From the NCBI GenBank assembly GCA_029977845.1, contig JAPOKC010000010.1, positions 1 through 64,000 of the forward strand: DNA of 64,000 bases, written 5' to 3'. This document shows positions 58,631 to 64,000 of the stretch, piece after piece (the stretch's first letter is position 1; every line of letters begins with the position of its first letter). Source of the stretch: Mycobacteriaceae bacterium (GTDB lineage Bacteria > Actinomycetota > Actinomycetes > Mycobacteriales > Mycobacteriaceae). The position numbers and the translations under genes were made by a program. The notes below the pieces were generated by a model. It worked only from the letters and a program-made list of their open reading frames with translations. It made no database searches and was not told the DNA's origin.

Positions 58631-59253
58631 TGGAGATCCGGGACTATGGCGACCGGGCACTGTTGGTCGAATGCGGTTCCGGTGACGAGGTTCTCGCCCT
58701 CGCCGCGGCACTGCGCGATCAGGATTTCGCCGGGATCATCGACATCGTTCCCGGGGCGCGCACCGTTCTGGTGACGGTGAGCGGCACCGACCGGCAGGCT
58801 GCCCTTCGGACCCATCTCGCCGAAACCGTGCTCGAGAGTCCCACCGAACTCAGCGTGCCGGACAGTGCTGATGTGGTGATCGACGTCGTCTACGACGGAG
58901 CCGATCTGTCCGATGTCGCACGGCTGACCGGCATGAGCGTCGGTGAGGTCATCGCCGCCCACACGGCCACCCCGTGGCGGGTCGGATTCGGTGGATTCGC
59001 ACCCGGTTTCGCCTACCTCGTAGGCGGCGATCCGCGACTGCGGGTGCCGAGGCGGTCCGAGCCGCGCACCCGTGTTCCGGCCGGATCGGTGGCCCTGGCC
59101 GGCGAGTACAGCGGGGTGTACCCACGGGAATCGCCGGGCGGTTGGCAGCTGATCGGCCGCACCGACGCGGTGCTGTGGGACGCCCAACGCCCGCAGCCGG
59201 CGCTGCTGACACCGGGTATGTGGGTGCGGTTCCGAGAGGTGGGGCAGCCGTGA
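58630..59253 (+). CDS. pxpB: 5-oxoprolinase subunit B family (allophanate hydrolase subunit 1-like; Rv0264c-type)
   Basis: ATG 58630; [61 protein letters not shown]. Confidence 0.92.
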   Translation: MEIRDYGDRALLVECGSGDEVLALAAALRDQDFAGIIDIVPGARTVLVTVSGTDRQAALRTHLAETVLESPTELSVPDSADVVIDVVYDGADLSDVARLTGMSVGEVIAAHTATPWRVGFGGFAPGFAYLVGGDPRLRVPRRSEPRTRVPAGSVALAGEYSGVYPRESPGGWQLIGRTDAVLWDAQRPQPALLTPGMWVRFREVGQP

Positions 59254-60119
59254 CGCTTCTCGAGGTGCTGCGGACCGGCCCGTTGGCGTTGATCGAGGAT
59301 CTCGGCCGGCCGGGGCTGGCCCATATCGGCGTCACCCGGTCCGGGGCTGCCGACCGCAGAGCGCATCTGCTCGCCAACCGATTGGTGGCCAATCCCGCCG
59401 GCCACGCCACCATCGAGATCACCCTCGGCGGTTTCGCAGCCCGAATTCTCGAAGGCAGCGTCGACCTAGCTGTCACCGGTGCGGACGCTCAGCCGAGCGT
59501 CGATGGTGTTGCGTTCGGCTGCAACAGCATTCGCCGGGTCCACGCGGGGCAGGTGATCGCACTGGGCAGCCCATCGTCAGGAACTCGAAGCTATCTTGCG
59601 CTACGCGGCGGTATCGCCGTCCCGCCGGTGTTGGGTTCGCGCAGCTACGACACCTTGTCGGCGATCGGGCCGGCGCCATTGCACGCGGGGGATCTGCTGC
59701 CGCTCGGCGATCCTTCGACCGAATTCCCTGAAGTGGACATCGCGCCGGTCGCCCCGATCGGCCCGGGGCCGGTTGAACTCAGAGTGATTCCCGGTCCCCG
59801 GGGCGACTGGTTCGACGATCCCGAGGCGCTGGTTCGCGCCGAGTGGACTACTTCCGAGCGCAGCGACCGCGTCGGGGTGCGGCTTGCCGGACCGGCGCTG
59901 ACCCACCGTCATCCGGAACGACAGCTGCCCAGCGAGGGGACCACCCGGGGTGCTATCCAGGTGCCCCCGAACGGGCAACCCGTAATTCTCGGACCGGACC
60001 ATCCGGTCACCGGCGGTTATCCGGTCGTCGGGGTCGTGACCGACGCCGACACCGACCTGCTGGCCCAATTACGACCGGGCCAGCACGTCCGGATACGTTG
60101 GGCCCGGCGTACTCTGTGA
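59250..60119 (+). CDS. pxpC: 5-oxoprolinase subunit C / biotin-dependent carboxyltransferase-like (Rv0263c-type)
   Basis: GTG 59250, 4-bp overlap; [35 protein letters not shown]...[11 protein letters not shown]...[19 protein letters not shown]. Confidence 0.92.
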   Translation: MTLLEVLRTGPLALIEDLGRPGLAHIGVTRSGAADRRAHLLANRLVANPAGHATIEITLGGFAARILEGSVDLAVTGADAQPSVDGVAFGCNSIRRVHAGQVIALGSPSSGTRSYLALRGGIAVPPVLGSRSYDTLSAIGPAPLHAGDLLPLGDPSTEFPEVDIAPVAPIGPGPVELRVIPGPRGDWFDDPEALVRAEWTTSERSDRVGVRLAGPALTHRHPERQLPSEGTTRGAIQVPPNGQPVILGPDHPVTGGYPVVGVVTDADTDLLAQLRPGQHVRIRWARRTL

Positions 60120-60154
60120 CGTACGACACCTTGAGGGTTCACGAGGGAGGTCAG

Positions 60155-60451
60155 ATGTCCAGAGCCAGCGAACTCGCCGAGTTGCATCACCTGATCGGCG
60201 GCATGCGCAGTTGCGTGGCAGCACTTCAGGCGCACTACGGAAACGGTCCGGCCATGCGGCGGGTGATCCTCGACACCGAACGCATCCTCGCCGACCTCGA
60301 ACTGCTGGATATGGACGCCCGCGAGCTAGAGATCGCCCCGCACGAGGTGGCGGCCTCGATCGAGAAGATCCCCGTCCCCGACACCCCGTATGACCGGGAG
60401 TTCTGGCGCGACGTCGACGACGAGGGCGTCGGCGGCAGTTTCAAGGACTGA
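60155..60451 (+). CDS. Conserved hypothetical protein (Rv0250c-type)
   Basis: 98 aa from ATG 60155: MSRASELAELHHLIGGMRSCVAALQAHYGNGPAMRRV... Confidence 0.82.
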   Translation: MSRASELAELHHLIGGMRSCVAALQAHYGNGPAMRRVILDTERILADLELLDMDARELEIAPHEVAASIEKIPVPDTPYDREFWRDVDDEGVGGSFKD

Positions 60452-60580
60452 GTCACCGCAAACGCCAGGGCCCTTTCGGGGCGCGATGTGGCGCTGATTA
60501 CAGAGCGTCGACCCCCTTTGATTCCGCCACAATGACCTGGGTAACCTTCATTTTCAGATCAGTGTGAAGGGGACCATTTC

Positions 60581-61405
60581 ATGAGCGCACCCGCTGCGAA
60601 CCGGCGTACCGGAGTCTTCTCACCCGGCCGGGCCCAAATCCCACAGAAGACTCTGCGCACCGACAACTGGCTCAAGTCACCGATCGTGACCGACCTCGGC
60701 TTCGCCGCATTCCTCATCTACGCAACGGTCCGGGCGTTCCAGCGGGACCACTTCTTCGTGGAGAAGTACCACTACCTGACGCCCTTCTACTCGCCCTGTC
60801 TGTCGGTCAACTGCGGCAAGGCCAGCGAGTTCTGGCCGCAGATCCTGCCCGCCAACGGGTTGTTCTCACTGCTCCCCTACGCACTGCTGTCGCTGCCGTT
60901 CCTGCTGCTGTTCCGGCTCACCTGCTACTACTACCGTGGCGCCTACTACCGCTCGGTCTGGCAGTCGCCGACCGCCTGCGCGGTGGCCGAACCGCACGCC
61001 ACCTACACCGGCGAGACACGTTTCCCGCTCATCCTGCAGAACCTGCACCGCTACTTCTTCTACATCGCCGCACTGATCTCGGTGATCAACACCTGGGACG
61101 CCATCGCGGCCATGCGCTCCGGTGAGGGATTCGGGTTCGGCCTCGGCAACGTCATCCTCTGGGTCAACGTGATCCTGCTGTGGACCTACACGGTCTCCTG
61201 CCACTCCTGCCGGCACGTGATGGGCGGGCGGCTCAAGCACTTCTCCAAGCACCCGGTGCGCTACAAGTTGTGGACCGAGATCAGCAAGCTCAACGTCCAC
61301 CACAAGAAGTTCGCCTGGATCACCCTGGGCACGCTGATGTTCACCGACTTCTACATCATGCTGGTGGCCAGCGGAGTGATCTCCGACCTCAGATTCATCG
61401 GTTAA
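60581..61405 (+). CDS. Succinate dehydrogenase membrane anchor subunit (Rv0249c-type)
   Basis: 274 aa multipass membrane protein immediately upstream of SdhA-type flavoprotein; His-rich helices. Confidence 0.9.
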   Translation: MSAPAANRRTGVFSPGRAQIPQKTLRTDNWLKSPIVTDLGFAAFLIYATVRAFQRDHFFVEKYHYLTPFYSPCLSVNCGKASEFWPQILPANGLFSLLPYALLSLPFLLLFRLTCYYYRGAYYRSVWQSPTACAVAEPHATYTGETRFPLILQNLHRYFFYIAALISVINTWDAIAAMRSGEGFGFGLGNVILWVNVILLWTYTVSCHSCRHVMGGRLKHFSKHPVRYKLWTEISKLNVHHKKFAWITLGTLMFTDFYIMLVASGVISDLRFIG

Positions 61406-61432
61406 CCGCCCAACATTCAAGTGAGGACATAA

Positions 61433-63364
61433 ATGGTTGACGTCGAGCGGCATCAATACGACGTGGTCGTGATCGGCGCCGGTGGCTCGGGTCTGCGCGC
61501 GGTGATTGAGGCACGCGAGGCCGGTCTGCGGGTGGCGGTCGTGACCAAGTCACTATTCGGCAAGGCACACACGGTGATGGCCGAGGGCGGCTGCGCCGCG
61601 GCGATGGGCAACGCCAATCCCAAGGACAACTGGAAGGTCCACTTCGCCGACACCATGCGCGGCGGCAAGTTCCTCAACAACTGGCGGATGGCCGAACTGC
61701 ACGCCCAGGAGGCCCCGGCCCGGGTATGGGAGTTGGAGACCTACGGCGCACTGTTCGACCGGACCAAGGACGGACGGATCAGCCAGCGCAACTTCGGCGG
61801 ACACACCTACCCGCGGCTGGCCCACGTCGGCGACCGCACCGGCCTGGAGATCATCCGCACCCTGCAGCAGAAGATCGTCTCGCTGCAGCAGGAGGACAAG
61901 GCCGAGTTCGGTGACTACGAGGCGCGGATCAAGATCTTCCACGAGTGCGCGATCACCGAGCTCATCAAAGACGGCGACCGGATCGCCGGTGCGTTCGGCT
62001 ACTGGCGCGAGACCGGCAAGTTCATCCTGTTCGAGGCGCCGGCGATCGTGCTGGCCACCGGCGGTATCGGCAAGTCCTTCAAGGTGTCGTCGAACTCCTG
62101 GGAGTACACCGGCGACGGTCACGCCCTGGCGATGCGGGCGGGCGCCGGCCTGATCAACATGGAGTTCATCCAGTTCCACCCGACCGGCATGGTCTGGCCG
62201 CTGTCGGTCAAGGGCATCCTGGTCACCGAAGGTGTGCGCGGCGACGGTGGTGTCCTGAAGAACTCCGAGGGCAAACGCTTCATGTTCGACTACATCCCTT
62301 CGGTGTTCAAGGGTCAGTACGCCGAGACCGAAGCGGAAGCCGACCAGTGGCTCGCCGAACAGCAGGGATCAGGCGACGGCACTGCTCGCCGAACCCCTGA
62401 TCTGCTGCCCCGCGACGAGGTGGCGCGCGCCATCAACACCGAGGTCAAGGCGGGCCGCGGCACCCCGCACGGCGGTGTCTACCTCGACATCGCCTCGCGT
62501 ATGACGCCCGAGGAGATCAAGAAGCGCCTGCCGTCGATGTACCACCAGTTCCTGGAGCTGGCCGAGGTCGACATCACCAAGGACGAGATGGAGGTCGGAC
62601 CGACTTGCCACTACGTCATGGGCGGTATCGAGGTAGATCCCGACACCGGCGCCGCTGCCACCCCGGGCCTGTTCGCCGCGGGCGAGTGCTCCGGCGGTAT
62701 GCACGGCTCCAACCGTCTCGGCGGGAACTCACTGTCGGACCTGTTGGTGTTCGGCCGTCGTGCCGGGATGGGCGCCGCGAACTACGTGCGCGGGCTGTCG
62801 GCCCGTCCCCAGGTGTCGGAGGCCGCGGTCGACGAAGCGGCCGCGATCGCGCTGACCCCGTTCAACGGACCGCAGGGGCAGGCGAAGCCGGAGAACCCCT
62901 ACACCCTGCACGCCGAACTTCAGCAGACGATGAACGACCTGGTCGGCATCATCCGCACCGGCGAGGAGATGCAGGAAGCACTGAACCGGATCGAGGAGTA
63001 CAAGGTCCGCTTCCGCAATATCGAGTCCGACGGTAAGCGCGAGTTCAACCCCGGCTGGCACCTGGCCATGGATATGCGCAACATGCTGCTTGTCAGCGAG
63101 TGCATCGCCAAGTCCGCATTGACCCGCACCGAGAGCCGGGGTGGCCACACCCGTGACGACCACCCGAAGATGGACTCCGACTGGCGCCGGGCACTGGTGG
63201 TCTGCCGCACAGAGGGCAACGACCCGGTCATGCCAGAGGTCCGCGCGACCCGGGAGATCCAGCCGGCCATGCGGGAGGATCTGCTGGAGATCTTCGAGCT
63301 CGAGGAACTCGGCAAGTACTTCACTGACGAAGAGCTCGCGCAACATCCGGGACGGAAGGGCTGA
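61433..63364 (+). CDS. sdhA: Succinate dehydrogenase / fumarate reductase flavoprotein subunit (Rv0248c-type)
   Basis: 643 aa; VVIGAGGSGLRAVIEAREAGLRVAVVTKSLFGKAHTVMAEGG; GGHTYPRLAHVGDRTG; NRLGGNSLSDLLVFGRRAG. Confidence 0.96.
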   Translation: MVDVERHQYDVVVIGAGGSGLRAVIEAREAGLRVAVVTKSLFGKAHTVMAEGGCAAAMGNANPKDNWKVHFADTMRGGKFLNNWRMAELHAQEAPARVWELETYGALFDRTKDGRISQRNFGGHTYPRLAHVGDRTGLEIIRTLQQKIVSLQQEDKAEFGDYEARIKIFHECAITELIKDGDRIAGAFGYWRETGKFILFEAPAIVLATGGIGKSFKVSSNSWEYTGDGHALAMRAGAGLINMEFIQFHPTGMVWPLSVKGILVTEGVRGDGGVLKNSEGKRFMFDYIPSVFKGQYAETEAEADQWLAEQQGSGDGTARRTPDLLPRDEVARAINTEVKAGRGTPHGGVYLDIASRMTPEEIKKRLPSMYHQFLELAEVDITKDEMEVGPTCHYVMGGIEVDPDTGAAATPGLFAAGECSGGMHGSNRLGGNSLSDLLVFGRRAGMGAANYVRGLSARPQVSEAAVDEAAAIALTPFNGPQGQAKPENPYTLHAELQQTMNDLVGIIRTGEEMQEALNRIEEYKVRFRNIESDGKREFNPGWHLAMDMRNMLLVSECIAKSALTRTESRGGHTRDDHPKMDSDWRRALVVCRTEGNDPVMPEVRATREIQPAMREDLLEIFELEELGKYFTDEELAQHPGRKG

Positions 63365-63365
63365 G

Positions 63366-64000
63366 ATGAGCTACCAGGCGAAACTGCGGGTGTGGCGCGG
63401 CGACGACGACGGCGGCGAACTGCGCGACTACGAGGTCGGTGTCAACGAGGGCGAGGTCGTCCTCGACATCGTCCACCGGTTGCAGGCCGAGCAGACCCCG
63501 GACCTCGCGGTGCGCTGGAACTGCAAGGCCGGCAAGTGCGGATCGTGCTCGGCGGAGATCAACGGCCGCCCGCGGCTGATGTGCATGACCCGGATGTCGA
63601 CCTTCGATCCGGCCGAGACCGTCACCATCACCCCGCTGCGCACCTTCCCGGTGATCCGCGACCTGGTGACCGATGTCTCGTTCAACTACGAGAAGGCCCG
63701 CCAGATCCCGTCGTTCACACCGCCGAAGGATTTACAACCCGGTGAGTACCGGATGGCCCAGGAGGACGTCGAGCGCAGCCAAGAGTTCCGCAAGTGCATC
63801 GAATGCTTCCTGTGCAACAACGTCTGCCACACCATCCGCGACCACGAGGAGAACAAGAAGTCCTTCGCCGGTCCGCGCTACCTGATGCGCACCGCGGAGT
63901 TGGACATGCATCCGCTGGACACCCTGGATCGTCAGCACATGGCCCAGGAGGAGTTCGGTCTGGGCTTCTGCAACATCAACAAGTGCTGCACCGAGGTGTG
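63366..64000 (+). CDS. sdhB: Succinate dehydrogenase iron-sulfur subunit (Rv0247c-type), truncated at window end
   Basis: ATG 63366; WNCKAGKCGSCSAEINGRPRLMC and CIECFLCNNVCHT Fe-S motifs; open to position 64000. Confidence 0.95.
   Translation, partial: MSYQAKLRVWRGDDDGGELRDYEVGVNEGEVVLDIVHRLQAEQTPDLAVRWNCKAGKCGSCSAEINGRPRLMCMTRMSTFDPAETVTITPLRTFPVIRDLVTDVSFNYEKARQIPSFTPPKDLQPGEYRMAQEDVERSQEFRKCIECFLCNNVCHTIRDHEENKKSFAGPRYLMRTAELDMHPLDTLDRQHMAQEEFGLGFCNINKCCTEV

Overview
High-GC actinobacterial chromosome segment, read as Mycobacterium/Mycolicibacterium from gene content and protein similarity recalled from memory. The gene order resembles the M. tuberculosis Rv0338c -> Rv0247c interval in reverse, with environmental-type insertions. 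I support about 60 genes. The left part holds secreted enzymes (a truncated pectate lyase-like protein, two phosphoesterases, a metalloprotease, a GH16 enzyme), membrane proteins with Thr- or Pro-rich tails, and housekeeping genes (Fe-S reductase Rv0338c-like, aminotransferase, rmlA, dcd, one tRNA-Gly). The middle has an EfeU-type iron importer with an IdeR-like box, DsbB, an L,D-transpeptidase and hypotheticals. The right part is a CoA/aromatic-type catabolic region (acyl-CoA dehydrogenases, FadD2-like ligase, extradiol-like protein, FAH, MhpA-like hydroxylase, amidohydrolase, ALDH), then rhodanese, POT transporter, MOSC, LysE, FecB-like, PxpBC and succinate dehydrogenase (truncated at the window end). 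Strongest leads: (i) a shared promoter/operator, TTGAC-N18-TGACGATTTCGTCA, at two catabolic promoters with a degenerate copy upstream of the TetR gene between them; (ii) an Hsp70/actin-lobe + TM + 27-threonine-run protein next to a second Thr-tailed membrane protein; (iii) a 26-bp tandem duplication making a stop/start ATGA relay between MOSC and LysE genes; (iv) a 52-aa membrane-protein ORF coupled to DsbB, absent from the ORF track; (v) an IdeR-like box abutting the efeU start codon; (vi) a CsoR/CstR-like palindrome in front of a rhodanese gene. All family names rest on motif recognition without database searches.
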